This document shows positions 22,662 through 30,419 of a DNA stretch of 64,000 bases, one piece after another. Below the pieces are notes generated by a model. It saw only the letters and a list, made by a program, of their open reading frames with translations, was not told the origin of the DNA and did no database searches. The stretch's first letter is position 1, and each line of letters starts with the position of its first letter. Source of the DNA: a virus; the IMG/VR virus record IMGVR_UViG_3300009499_000295, positions 1-64,000 of that record. One strand, written 5' to 3'. The position numbers were made by a program, and so were the translations under genes.

Positions 22662-22854
22662 TGAGTGTCTTATGGACTATAAGCTCTCCAAACCAATGTT
22701 CCTTACCTCAAGGAGTAAAAGTCTTTGTGAAGATTGTAATCGGATCAGAACTTGTTTTAATATTCCTGCAAGTGTATACTCTTACAAGGATCTAAGGGAC
22801 GTTAAGATACTAGAGAGAAAGAGAAAGAAATCATTCAACCCTTCGGAGAGGTAA
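22648..22854 (+). CDS. Small zinc ribbon ending FNPSER
   Basis: A 68-residue protein with CSEC near residues 4-7, CEDC near 29-32 and the end SFNPSER. AGAGAGGG from the tag codons of the preceding gene lies at SD distance from the ATG at 22648 (22645 also possible). Confidence 0.65.
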   Translation: MLICSECLMDYKLSKPMFLTSRSKSLCEDCNRIRTCFNIPASVYSYKDLRDVKILERKRKKSFNPSER

Positions 22855-22857
22855 GAA

Positions 22858-23091
22858 TTGGGTGGACGAGTTAGTTGGGAAGATGCGTATACACCTTGTA
22901 AGAAAGCGATAGTACCTTTATATGGGGAGAAGAAGAAAGTAAAGTATAGTTATTGTAATGACTGTCAGTTTTCTTTTGAGAGGAAGAGTCGGAGGAAAGA
23001 TTGTCCCAAGTGTGGATCCTATAACATTTCTTTTATGGGAGGGAGTTTTGTCCCAGTAAAGGGGATGTATTGGAATCCTTCAGAGAGATGA
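22858..23091 (+). CDS. Small zinc ribbon ending WNPSER
   Basis: A 77-residue protein with CNDC near residues 33-36, CPKCG near 48-52 (rubredoxin-like spacing) and the end YWNPSER. TTG start preceded by GGAGAGG from the upstream tag. Confidence 0.65.
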   Translation: MGGRVSWEDAYTPCKKAIVPLYGEKKKVKYSYCNDCQFSFERKSRRKDCPKCGSYNISFMGGSFVPVKGMYWNPSER

Positions 23092-23411
23092 GGAGGAATG
23101 AGGAATTAATGCCTTGCAAACGGTTACCAAATGAGACACTTAAAGAATATAGGAAAAGAAGAGCTATAGAATACAAAAAGAGAATACAGGGATACTTCAG
23201 CTCAATTGATGAAGCCTTTGGTGACGCTATGGGAGACAATAAGAAATCCTTCAAAAAAGCCTTTGAATCCAGTACAGGTGTTAAGGTCAACGAGAAGACA
23301 AGAGTTAAAGTTAATCAGATAACAGATACAGAAGATGGTTGTAAACGTTATGATGGAAACAGAAAAGAATCATCTAAAAAGGTCAATGAAATAACAGATA
23401 AAGAGGAATGA
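23088..23411 (+). CDS. Basic helical protein
   Basis: A 107-residue charged protein with a short internal repeat: KVN(E/Q)-containing units ending ITDTED and ITDKEE. No recognised domain. It immediately precedes the GHKL ATPase (three-base gap), so may be a partner. ATG at 23109 is an alternative start with a better SD. Confidence 0.55.
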   Translation: MRRNEELMPCKRLPNETLKEYRKRRAIEYKKRIQGYFSSIDEAFGDAMGDNKKSFKKAFESSTGVKVNEKTRVKVNQITDTEDGCKRYDGNRKESSKKVNEITDKEE

Positions 23412-23414
23412 GAA

Positions 23415-24911
23415 ATGGAAAACATATGGAAAGTAGATATGAATCGTCTAATAAAACTAGTAGCAGAGAGAATGTATAGTGATCCAATTAAAGCAGGAAT
23501 AAGAGAACTAATCACAAATAGTCTAGACGCTCGGGTAGGACAGGTAACGATCCGGATAGACTATGATGATATTCAGAAGACATTACATTATTCAGACTCA
23601 GGAATAGGAATAGATCCTAAGACCTTTAAGGATATCTATGGCAAGATAGCATCAGGCCATAAGAGACGTAAGAACTCCAGAGGCTTCTTTGGTATAGGGA
23701 GAATGTCCCTAATTGCTGCATCTAAGAAAGGAATGATAGTATCCTACAAGGATAATAGAGTCTATACCTGGTTCTTTAACAAGAAGGGATGGAATGGACC
23801 TGAGGTACAGGATGATGAGGATAAGATAGGCCATGGAGTCTACATCTATTTCAATGGTATAGAGATAGAGGATCTAGGAGAGATGGAGCTATGGATCCAG
23901 AAGACTTTTTCTGTTCCCCTAGCGAGAAAGGAATGTACCATCCAGTTCCAGATGGGGAGTATTTCTAGTCTAATTGATGATCAGTGGACTGTGTACCCTG
24001 AGATTAAGACTAAGAATGGTCCAATTCTGTTCTATGCTAAGGAACAGACAGATGGAACTCTTCATGTATGTCAGAAGGGAATCTTAGTAAAGGAAGAGAG
24101 TTATACCGGTCTAACTGTGTTCGCAGACCAGAGCTTCTTAGAGATTAAGACAGATAGGGAAGGTTTTATTAATAATGCTAAGTATCGTCAGTTCAACTCT
24201 ATTGTGAAGAAGGAACTGGCTAAGATAAGACCACAGAAGAGCTTCAAGAAGATGGAAGTGCATTTCATTCGTAGACTTATGAAGGAGTTTAAGAAGTATT
24301 GGCTTGTCCAGGCAAAGAAGACTGATCCTGTTCTGGAGAAAGTAATACTAGAGTTTCCTAAGACAGGGAAAGAGTTAGTTACAGATAAACCAGAGACTAA
24401 GGAGACTATTCCACTTATTGATCAGCCAGGGTTTGAAGAGGTCAAGAAAGAACTAGAACTATGGGACAATGTACCAAGTGAAGGACTAGATGGACCTTTC
24501 CCACCACCAGAAGGACAAGAACACAAGGAAGGAACAAAGAGCACCGAGGTTATCAAGGCTGAAGATGTAGAAGGGGATAGAGCAGGTTACAGTACAGCTG
24601 CAGAAGCAGAAGACAATAAAATAATCAAGGAGAAGACGGTAGTAATAAAAGGAGCTAAACCCGTTGATCTTGGAGAGGATTATCCAATGGTCTTCTTTGA
24701 GACTGATCCATTCATACTTGTCTTCAATACCTCACATCCAGTCTTTAAACAACTGGTAGAGAAGGGGAAACTTAGCTCTGCTCAGTTAGCTGTTCTATTT
24801 GAGAGGATGTTTGAGTGTGCATACACTGATCGTTTCCCAGTAGAATCACCCGAAGAGTTGAAGAAAAGATGGAAGGAAGTCGATCTGAAACTCAAGGAAA
24901 TATTCAAGTAG
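23415..24911 (+). CDS. GHKL (Bergerat-fold) ATPase
   Basis: A 498-residue protein with the Bergerat ATP site: N box ELITNSLDA (Glu31, Asn35), G1 box DSGIGID (61-67) and G2 box GFFGIG (90-95). A second alpha/beta domain follows (transducer-like, TDREGFIN), then an acidic, Pro-rich disordered linker (about 360-420) and a small C-terminal domain. The order recalls Hsp90/MutL/topo VIB-type ATPases, though no partner endonuclease or topo VIA gene is adjacent. ATP-driven dimer clamp is the likely mechanism; the role is unknown. Confidence 0.75.
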   Translation: MENIWKVDMNRLIKLVAERMYSDPIKAGIRELITNSLDARVGQVTIRIDYDDIQKTLHYSDSGIGIDPKTFKDIYGKIASGHKRRKNSRGFFGIGRMSLIAASKKGMIVSYKDNRVYTWFFNKKGWNGPEVQDDEDKIGHGVYIYFNGIEIEDLGEMELWIQKTFSVPLARKECTIQFQMGSISSLIDDQWTVYPEIKTKNGPILFYAKEQTDGTLHVCQKGILVKEESYTGLTVFADQSFLEIKTDREGFINNAKYRQFNSIVKKELAKIRPQKSFKKMEVHFIRRLMKEFKKYWLVQAKKTDPVLEKVILEFPKTGKELVTDKPETKETIPLIDQPGFEEVKKELELWDNVPSEGLDGPFPPPEGQEHKEGTKSTEVIKAEDVEGDRAGYSTAAEAEDNKIIKEKTVVIKGAKPVDLGEDYPMVFFETDPFILVFNTSHPVFKQLVEKGKLSSAQLAVLFERMFECAYTDRFPVESPEELKKRWKEVDLKLKEIFK

Positions 24912-25084
24912 ACTTCAACCCCTCAGAGAGAAAGGACAGACGAAAGAGGGTACTTAAGGCCCTTAAGGTTCTGGAGAGTACAGAGTATCTAACTGAGGAA
25001 GAATGGGATAAACTTAGTAGATTAAGGGAAAAGTCACGAAGGAGAGACTTTGTAAGATGGATGAAAAACCGAGGACTAAAGTAG
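24869..25084 (+). CDS. Small basic protein with N-terminal FNPSER
   Basis: A 71-residue protein with DFNPSER near residues 15-21 followed by a basic helical region (KDRRKR, REKSRRRDF). The start overlaps the GHKL gene by 43 bases. Another instance of the motif near the N-terminus. Confidence 0.55.
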   Translation: MEGSRSETQGNIQVDFNPSERKDRRKRVLKALKVLESTEYLTEEEWDKLSRLREKSRRRDFVRWMKNRGLK

Positions 25085-25425
25085 GAAGAAGGACTTTACA
25101 GAAGAAGTACTGGGAATCAGATATCCACTGTACCATGAATCATAAGGAAGTGAAGATCTTCTCTACTGAATTCTGGCCTACATTATTTGGGTCTTCAGAT
25201 TTAGATCTAATAGGAGCAAAGGGAACGTGGACTAATATTCCAGGATTTACTCTCTATTTCCAACCTAGTACAGAAGTAGTAATTGATTCGATAGTAGTAT
25301 CCCTAAAGAGGAATGGTAGAACTTGGTTCATAGTTAAGAAGAAAATCATACCTGAGATTAAGATGCAATCTCAAGATACATTTAGACTAACAATACAAAT
25401 GGATGAGTCATGGAATGGTAAGTAA
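25057..25425 (+). CDS. Uncharacterised beta-rich protein
   Basis: A 122-residue protein with alternating strands (FWPTLFG, FTLYFQPS, VVIDSIVVSLKRNG, TWFIVKKK), suggestive of a beta sandwich or barrel. No family recognised. Overlaps both neighbours. Confidence 0.55.
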   Translation: MDEKPRTKVGRRTLQKKYWESDIHCTMNHKEVKIFSTEFWPTLFGSSDLDLIGAKGTWTNIPGFTLYFQPSTEVVIDSIVVSLKRNGRTWFIVKKKIIPEIKMQSQDTFRLTIQMDESWNGK

Positions 25426-25693
25426 GAAGAGAAAGGTAATATTAACCTTCAATCCTTCATCTAGAAACCCAGTTACATTAGATGAGGATGGGTTGGACTT
25501 CATTGAAAGTACAATCCGAAACGCAGGAATAAAGTTTGCTGATGAACAGGATAAGCAGACCATGATTATCCTTATGGGGATAATTAGGAAGAAACTTAAA
25601 CATGAATCTGACTTTGCTCAGAAACTTAGAGAGTTTCTAGAGATAGATAAGTTGATACAGGAGAATAAGGTTGAATGGTGTGTTAAGCAATGA
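25415..25693 (+). CDS. Small helical protein with N-terminal FNPSSR
   Basis: A 92-residue protein with TFNPSSRNP near residues 11-19 followed by a helical, acidic body. ATG at 25403 is an alternative. Motif at the N-terminus, as in the genes at 14267 and 18089. Confidence 0.6.
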   Translation: MVSKKRKVILTFNPSSRNPVTLDEDGLDFIESTIRNAGIKFADEQDKQTMIILMGIIRKKLKHESDFAQKLREFLEIDKLIQENKVEWCVKQ

Positions 25694-25727
25694 CAGAACC
25701 AGCCTTTAGACATGGGAAGTATGAAGA

Positions 25728-26339
25728 TTGACTAAAAGATCTAGTGTTTCTACTGAACTTGTTACCTACAGATGTCCTTCTTGTAAGACCTTTAATAAGC
25801 CGTATTTCCATAACAGAAAGGGAATTGCCTTTACTCTATGTTCAGAGTGTAAGGCTCAGTATAAGACAAGTACTAAGGCATCTGCTAGCTTCCGTAAGTT
25901 CTCCTCAAGACATGGAAGAAAGCCTAACCGAAGTCCTATCCACTACTCCTCATCTGAACGTTCAGGAAAGAAGTTCCTAGAGAAGTTAGGGTTAGTAGAG
26001 GGATTTGACTTCTTCCATAACCCACGAGTAGAGACGGTAAGTGTAAATGGAAGGAAGATGTACTACTGGTTAGACTTCGTAGTTCCTGCAGTTAAACTTG
26101 TGATAGAGATCTCTCCTGAGATGTGGCACAGGTTAGATGGTGTTCCTGAGAAGGATGAGAGGAAACGTAAGTTCATAGAGGATCTCGGTTGGACTCTTAT
26201 TGATCTGAAGACTGCTGATGTCAGACGTCTAAATAGAACAAGACCTAACTCTTCTAAGAGAACCAAGGTGTGTAGGGAACTTGATAAGATACTTAAATTA
26301 AAAGAACAAGGGAAAAGAGGTGAAACTAAGTGTTGTTGA
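25728..26339 (+). CDS. Zinc ribbon plus Vsr/DUF559-like nuclease
   Basis: A 203-residue protein. An N-terminal zinc ribbon has CPSC near residues 16-19 and CSEC near 38-41. The C-terminal part follows the Vsr/DUF559 pattern of PD-(D/E)XK enzymes: SGKKFLEKLG, YWLDFVV (Asp116), VIEISPEMWH (Glu127 and a following W-H) and LGWTLIDL. Vsr nicks at mismatches; relatives are found in restriction and mobile elements. The ribbon probably aids DNA binding. TTG start. Confidence 0.7.
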   Translation: MTKRSSVSTELVTYRCPSCKTFNKPYFHNRKGIAFTLCSECKAQYKTSTKASASFRKFSSRHGRKPNRSPIHYSSSERSGKKFLEKLGLVEGFDFFHNPRVETVSVNGRKMYYWLDFVVPAVKLVIEISPEMWHRLDGVPEKDERKRKFIEDLGWTLIDLKTADVRRLNRTRPNSSKRTKVCRELDKILKLKEQGKRGETKCC

Positions 26340-26638
26340 CTATCATTATTGTAGCCTTTATCATAAGTCTATTAGTTACTTACCGAAACTACAGAAAGGT
26401 TAGGGCCAGAGCAGAACCCTATAATCCATTCAAAGAAACTAGAATGAAAGTTAAAGTAGGCTGTACTAAGTGTAACTACACAAAGACTAGAGCCTTTAAA
26501 CACTCTGAGTACATCTTCCAAGAGATTGGTAAGTGTCCTAAGTGTGGAAAGACTACAATAATAAAGGGAATATACCATCAGAAAAAGAAATCAAGAAAGG
26601 AAATAAAGTGGGAAAAATGGCTAGCGCAGTGGCAGTAA
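26330..26638 (+). CDS. Membrane-anchored zinc ribbon
   Basis: A 102-residue protein with an N-terminal hydrophobic helix (about residues 2-18) and a zinc ribbon, CTKC near 45-48 and CPKCG near 69-73. GTG start with GAGG upstream. The anchor suggests the ribbon faces the cytoplasm or periplasm at the membrane. Confidence 0.6.
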   Translation: MLLTIIIVAFIISLLVTYRNYRKVRARAEPYNPFKETRMKVKVGCTKCNYTKTRAFKHSEYIFQEIGKCPKCGKTTIIKGIYHQKKKSRKEIKWEKWLAQWQ

Positions 26639-27078
26639 AGAAAAAGGAAAGAATAGGATTTGACTTTGATAATACACTGACTAGGCTGCCATTTCCTTTT
26701 AGTTTCCTAAATAGGGTATTCAACTGTGCTCAGACACCTAGGTTTATCTATGAAGTCTACTTTAATGTAATGATTAGATTGCCTATATTCCTGAATCATA
26801 AGAAACTCAAGGTTATTAAACTGTTCTCAGATCAGTATGACATGTTTATTATTACTGGAAGATGGAATGGTGAAGTACCGATAACTTACCTTCTAGATAA
26901 GTATGGGTACTTTGTAGCATTTAAGGGAATCTATGCACCCCATCCACCTCCTAGGGTATCTATTCAATCATTCAAATGGTATAACTGTAGAAGACTGGAT
27001 CTTGATTGGTACTTTGAGGATAACTACTATACTATCTATTACCTATGGAAGAGGGGCATAAAGGTAGTGAGGGTTTAG
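26608..27078 (+). CDS. HAD-like phosphatase-type protein
   Basis: About 156 residues. GFDFDNTLT (Asp19, Asp21) is HAD motif I with the nucleophile and general acid; FIITGRW supplies motif II (Thr), a basic residue follows later and FEDNYY could supply the acidic motif IV. This is similar to small HAD proteins with unknown phosphorylated substrates. GTG start chosen for AAAGG at seven bases; ATG at 26617 also possible. Confidence 0.65.
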   Translation: MGKMASAVAVKKKERIGFDFDNTLTRLPFPFSFLNRVFNCAQTPRFIYEVYFNVMIRLPIFLNHKKLKVIKLFSDQYDMFIITGRWNGEVPITYLLDKYGYFVAFKGIYAPHPPPRVSIQSFKWYNCRRLDLDWYFEDNYYTIYYLWKRGIKVVRV

Positions 27079-27079
27079 A

Positions 27080-27307
27080 ATGAAATGTGTAGATAAGAAA
27101 GGTCATGAATATGGCTTCGTAGGTTACATGGTAGTCTGTGAAGAGATTCAGGGAAAGACAGAGAAAGGACGAAGAACGCCACAACCAGGAACCGCAGGGC
27201 CTGTTATTCTTAAACTACCTGAACACTTCTCTGCAAAGATAGAAGTCTGGCAATGTCTTAAGTGTGGTCACATTAAATTAGCTCCTGCTGTCTTTACGAG
27301 GTTATAG
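27080..27307 (+). CDS. Small protein with a single CxxC
   Basis: A 75-residue protein with Cys at residues 3 and 20 and CLKCG near 59-63, which together could make a zinc site. No tag. Follows the HAD-like gene by one base. Confidence 0.55.
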   Translation: MKCVDKKGHEYGFVGYMVVCEEIQGKTEKGRRTPQPGTAGPVILKLPEHFSAKIEVWQCLKCGHIKLAPAVFTRL

Positions 27308-27309
27308 AG

Positions 27310-27639
27310 ATGAAGTACCATAGAATTGCGAAGCAGTGTCCATTCTGTCCCACTATTAAATCAGCTTATACCTTTAAGACATTTCATGGATTACGTAAGC
27401 ACATCCTCCAATGGCATCTTCAAACAAAGAAAAGAAGGAGTTGGTATATTTGGTCAAGAGGACGGGGAAGATTCCCGAACAAAGAGAAACCTGCTTTCAT
27501 CAGAGTCTATAAAGTGAAGTACTCTGAATATCGTGATATTCCTGTAAATGGGATGGCTCACGTAGAAGCAATAGTTCAAGATCACTGTAAAGAATTTAAT
27601 CCATCTATGAGGGGGATAAAAGTATGGCCGATGAATTAG
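27310..27639 (+). CDS. C2H2 finger protein with FNPSMR near the end
   Basis: A 109-residue protein with a C2H2 finger, CPFC near residues 9-12 and HGLRKHILQWH near 25-35, a basic middle and EFNPSMRGIKVWPMN at the end (nine residues after the motif). Probably nucleic-acid binding. Confidence 0.65.
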   Translation: MKYHRIAKQCPFCPTIKSAYTFKTFHGLRKHILQWHLQTKKRRSWYIWSRGRGRFPNKEKPAFIRVYKVKYSEYRDIPVNGMAHVEAIVQDHCKEFNPSMRGIKVWPMN

Positions 27640-27962
27640 ATCAGAACTGGTATCCAGAGTATGTCTACATTAATGAGGAAGTAAACCGTCTCTATGATAA
27701 GGAGAGAGAAAGGATTACTCAGAAGATCACTAATCGTAAGACAAAAAGGACTCTAAGGAAGAACCTTCAACTTATTAGGATCTTTCTTCCAGAGAAGGAT
27801 TTTAAGTTCCTAGAGAAGCACAAGGCCTTTAGGAAGTTACATAATCTTGGGGGAATCCCCGTAGTCAAGATCAAGGAAGATAAGATCAGGATAGATACTG
27901 AGGTAGTTAATCCTAGGAAACGAAAGAGGAAGACGGTTATTTATGTCAGGGAAGACAAATAA
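27624..27962 (+). CDS. Basic helical protein
   Basis: A 112-residue protein rich in Lys, Arg and Glu with a coiled-coil-like centre. VVNPRKRKRK near its end is only loosely like the tag. Overlaps neighbours on both sides. Function unknown. Confidence 0.55.
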   Translation: MADELDQNWYPEYVYINEEVNRLYDKERERITQKITNRKTKRTLRKNLQLIRIFLPEKDFKFLEKHKAFRKLHNLGGIPVVKIKEDKIRIDTEVVNPRKRKRKTVIYVREDK

Positions 27963-28317
27963 GAGACCCTTCGCATCTTTCAAGATAACCTTTCGAAACC
28001 CTAACTCTATGCACATGTTCCATGATGATGAGGGGATAACAAAGAACATGATCATTGATGTAGTAAGGAATGCTACAGAGTATAGGAAGGATCCTAGGAA
28101 ACTTAGAAAGAGAATACGACTCTTCCATATTACTAAACACTTAACAGAAAGGGTCAGAATAACAGTTGTCTTTCAGATGTTTCCGAATAGAATTCATATC
28201 CTAAATGCCTGGTTAGGTTCCTTTCACCATAAGAATCTGTATGAGAAGATAGGAATAAAGGGCGAAGAAATAAAAGAGATGTGGAAAGAGAAAACAGGAG
28301 AGAAAGGCAATGACTAA
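27943..28317 (+). CDS. Uncharacterised basic protein
   Basis: A 124-residue protein without a recognised domain; basic, with His-rich centre (RLFHITKHLTERV). Coupled to the genes before and after by overlaps. Confidence 0.55.
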   Translation: MSGKTNKRPFASFKITFRNPNSMHMFHDDEGITKNMIIDVVRNATEYRKDPRKLRKRIRLFHITKHLTERVRITVVFQMFPNRIHILNAWLGSFHHKNLYEKIGIKGEEIKEMWKEKTGEKGND

Positions 28318-28726
28318 AGATAGGCCCAGTTGGTACGCCTCAAGATGGAGAAGCTCCTATAATTGGGATACCAATAAATCAACAGTTCTGCATGAGAAAC
28401 CAATTCGTTGTCCTTACTGTGGATATTATATGGGATTCCATATAACAACAGGATATGGATCACATTCCTCTGACAATTACTGGATTTGTCATCAATGTCG
28501 AATGAGTTTACCAAATCAACTAGACTTCAGACCTGAGTTTCTTGAAGGGGCTAGGAAGAACTACCGTAAACATCTGAAGAATGAAATGGAGAATACGAAA
28601 GGAAAGTTTGATAGACTGAAAAACCTTTATAACCAATATGGAGTATACTTTACTAAAGAGGAGAAACGTGACAGGCTGATAGAGACGATTGAGGAACAGG
28701 GGAATAAGAATGCAATACAAGAATAA
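28310..28726 (+). CDS. Zinc ribbon plus helical tail
   Basis: A 138-residue protein with CPYC near residues 34-37 and CHQC near 60-63, followed by a long charged helix. Zinc ribbon of the type seen throughout the window, here without the tag. Confidence 0.6.
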   Translation: MTKDRPSWYASRWRSSYNWDTNKSTVLHEKPIRCPYCGYYMGFHITTGYGSHSSDNYWICHQCRMSLPNQLDFRPEFLEGARKNYRKHLKNEMENTKGKFDRLKNLYNQYGVYFTKEEKRDRLIETIEEQGNKNAIQE

Positions 28727-29090
28727 GGATAAAACGAATCCTACTTCAAAGGACTTCGGGGCATCTATGCATACCCCTACCAAAGTTCTAAAGGAAGCCA
28801 AGCAAGCTAACAGAGGAAAGAGAGTAATGAGGAAGGTCTTTGACGCAAGGAGATACCCTGATAGGGAGTCAATAGACTTAGGTGTCTGTTGGATGTGTTG
28901 GATGGATCTTACAGAGGAACCATTAGAGAAGTGGAGAAGAGAACCCTACAGCTTTGTTATCCCTCATGATCAAGTTTGTCCCTTATGTGGATACATGCAC
29001 TGGAAGGGAAGGATATGGTATCCATTTAGGTTCATTAGAGGTTATATTGGTAATCCATCAAGTAGACATGGAATTAGGGGAAGGAAGTAA
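28710..29090 (+). CDS. Zinc protein with GNPSSRHG near the end
   Basis: A 126-residue protein: basic N-terminus containing TNPTSKD (a degenerate motif), CWMC near residues 61-64, CPLC near 90-93, and GNPSSRHG eight residues from the end. ATG at 28710 with AGGGGA upstream is preferred over a TTG at 28689. Confidence 0.6.
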   Translation: MQYKNKDKTNPTSKDFGASMHTPTKVLKEAKQANRGKRVMRKVFDARRYPDRESIDLGVCWMCWMDLTEEPLEKWRREPYSFVIPHDQVCPLCGYMHWKGRIWYPFRFIRGYIGNPSSRHGIRGRK

Positions 29091-29091
29091 G

Positions 29092-29334
29092 ATGATGAAG
29101 AAGTGTAGTTTATGTAAGAAGGAGATCTGGTGTTGGACAGAGATCGATGGTAAAGCAGTGTGTAATGACTGCAGAGAAAATAATGTCTGCACAGGGAAGA
29201 AAGGGAAACCTAAGCCTATAGTGAAAGTCCATAAACCCAGAAAGAAACCTTGGCTTAGGATAATCATTCGTAGATCTTGGAGTAAACCTTGGATAAAGTT
29301 TGTACTCAGGAAGAAGAAGGGAGATGAGAGATGA
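29092..29334 (+). CDS. Small basic zinc protein
   Basis: An 80-residue protein with CSLC near residues 5-8 and CNDC near 24-27, then a Lys/Arg/Trp-rich tail. Longer readings from upstream starts overlap the previous gene and lack a site; GGGGAAGGA precedes this ATG. Confidence 0.6.
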   Translation: MMKKCSLCKKEIWCWTEIDGKAVCNDCRENNVCTGKKGKPKPIVKVHKPRKKPWLRIIIRRSWSKPWIKFVLRKKKGDER

Positions 29335-29543
29335 TGAGTAACAAGGTAAGACAGAGAACAAGTAACCGTGTAATGCAATGCCCCAGATGTGGTTCCAAGG
29401 ATCTTGAAGAGGTAGTTTGTTGTGGGGGTAAGACAAACTACAAATGTAAGAAGTGTAAGCTTCTCTCAAGATCTAAAGATGTAAAGAGAGGAGAATTGCC
29501 CTCCCAAAATAAGGAGAAAAAAGATAATGAGAAAGAAACTTAA
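29331..29543 (+). CDS. Small zinc ribbon
   Basis: A 70-residue protein: CPRC near residues 17-20, a CC pair near 30 and CKKC near 39-42, with a Lys-rich tail. Overlaps neighbours. Confidence 0.6.
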   Translation: MMSNKVRQRTSNRVMQCPRCGSKDLEEVVCCGGKTNYKCKKCKLLSRSKDVKRGELPSQNKEKKDNEKET

Positions 29544-30063
29544 GTTCTATCTAGTAGGTCCAATTCAGTGGACTGAAGACTTTATGAACTGGAGAATAGA
29601 TCTCAGAGAGTACCTAGAAGATCAAGGACATGAAGGACTTCTTCCCTGGGGAGAGATCTATCACGGTAAGATGGGAAGATTAGTCTTCACTAAATGGGCA
29701 AAGAGTATGTCTAGGGATGATTATCTAGGGAGAGTTAGAAAGTACTTTAGAAAGTACGTTATCAAGTGGGACATCAGGGCTGTGGAGGCATGTGATGGTA
29801 TCATATTCTGGTTACCTAAGGATATACCAACTGTAGGATCCCATGGGGAATGTACTTTAATCTACTACCTAGTTCATCACAAAAAGCTTGCTAAGTGGAG
29901 AGCAAGTCATAAGAAGATCTTTGTGGTAACTACAATTCCTGCTAAGGATCTTTCTTACTGGCTAATTGGTTGTTCTGATAGAATATTCTTCAATTGGAAC
30001 GAATTTAAGGCCTATTTCGGTAAGCGTTTTAACAATAAAAAGAAGAAGGTGAATAACAAATGA
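29527..30063 (+). CDS. Nucleoside 2-deoxyribosyltransferase-like protein
   Basis: A 178-residue protein with FYLVGPIQW at the N-terminus, AVEACDGIIFWLPKD and GSHGECTLI (Glu likely the catalytic nucleophile), the pattern of the nucleoside deoxyribosyltransferase/SLOG-like fold. Members exchange bases on deoxyribose or hydrolyse N-glycosidic bonds of nucleotides. A second member occurs at 38591. Could serve nucleotide salvage or base modification. Confidence 0.65.
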   Translation: MRKKLKFYLVGPIQWTEDFMNWRIDLREYLEDQGHEGLLPWGEIYHGKMGRLVFTKWAKSMSRDDYLGRVRKYFRKYVIKWDIRAVEACDGIIFWLPKDIPTVGSHGECTLIYYLVHHKKLAKWRASHKKIFVVTTIPAKDLSYWLIGCSDRIFFNWNEFKAYFGKRFNNKKKKVNNK

Positions 30064-30419
30064 CTAAAAGATGGAAGTATAGGAAAGTAACTCCTGAGAA
30101 CAGAAAGAACATGAAGGACCTAAGGGAAAAAGGATGGTCCTATGTAAAGATAGGAAAATTGTTTAATATAGATCCTCACTCTGTCCGTTATTGGATAGAT
30201 GAAGAATATAGACAACGATGTATTAAGCGAGCTAAGAGTAGAAAGAGGAAACCCCTTACTGATGAGCAGAAAACAAAGAGGAAAGTCTACATTAGGAAAT
30301 ACATCAAGAAGAGATATAACGAGGATCCTGAGTTTAGAGAGAGATTTCTAGGCCATACTAAGAAATGGCAGAGAAAGAACAAGGCAATGAATAAAGTGGG
30401 AAGTGAGAAGAATGCCTAA
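30060..30419 (+). CDS. Helix-turn-helix DNA-binding protein
   Basis: A 119-residue basic protein with a homeodomain-like HTH (DLREKGWSYVKIGKLFNIDPHSVRYWI, near residues 19-45) and a long basic C-terminal region. Likely binds DNA; could be a regulator or recombination factor. Coupled by overlap to both neighbours. Confidence 0.65.
   Translation: MTKRWKYRKVTPENRKNMKDLREKGWSYVKIGKLFNIDPHSVRYWIDEEYRQRCIKRAKSRKRKPLTDEQKTKRKVYIRKYIKKRYNEDPEFRERFLGHTKKWQRKNKAMNKVGSEKNA

Noticed and set aside
25690-25731. 13-codon frame between the genes at 25415 and 25728
   Set aside because: No ribosome-binding site, no motif and overlap with both neighbours; not supportable as a gene.
27837-27940. VVNPRKRKRK in the protein at 27624 as a motif copy
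   Set aside because: Ser/Thr is missing and the segment is simply Arg/Lys-rich.
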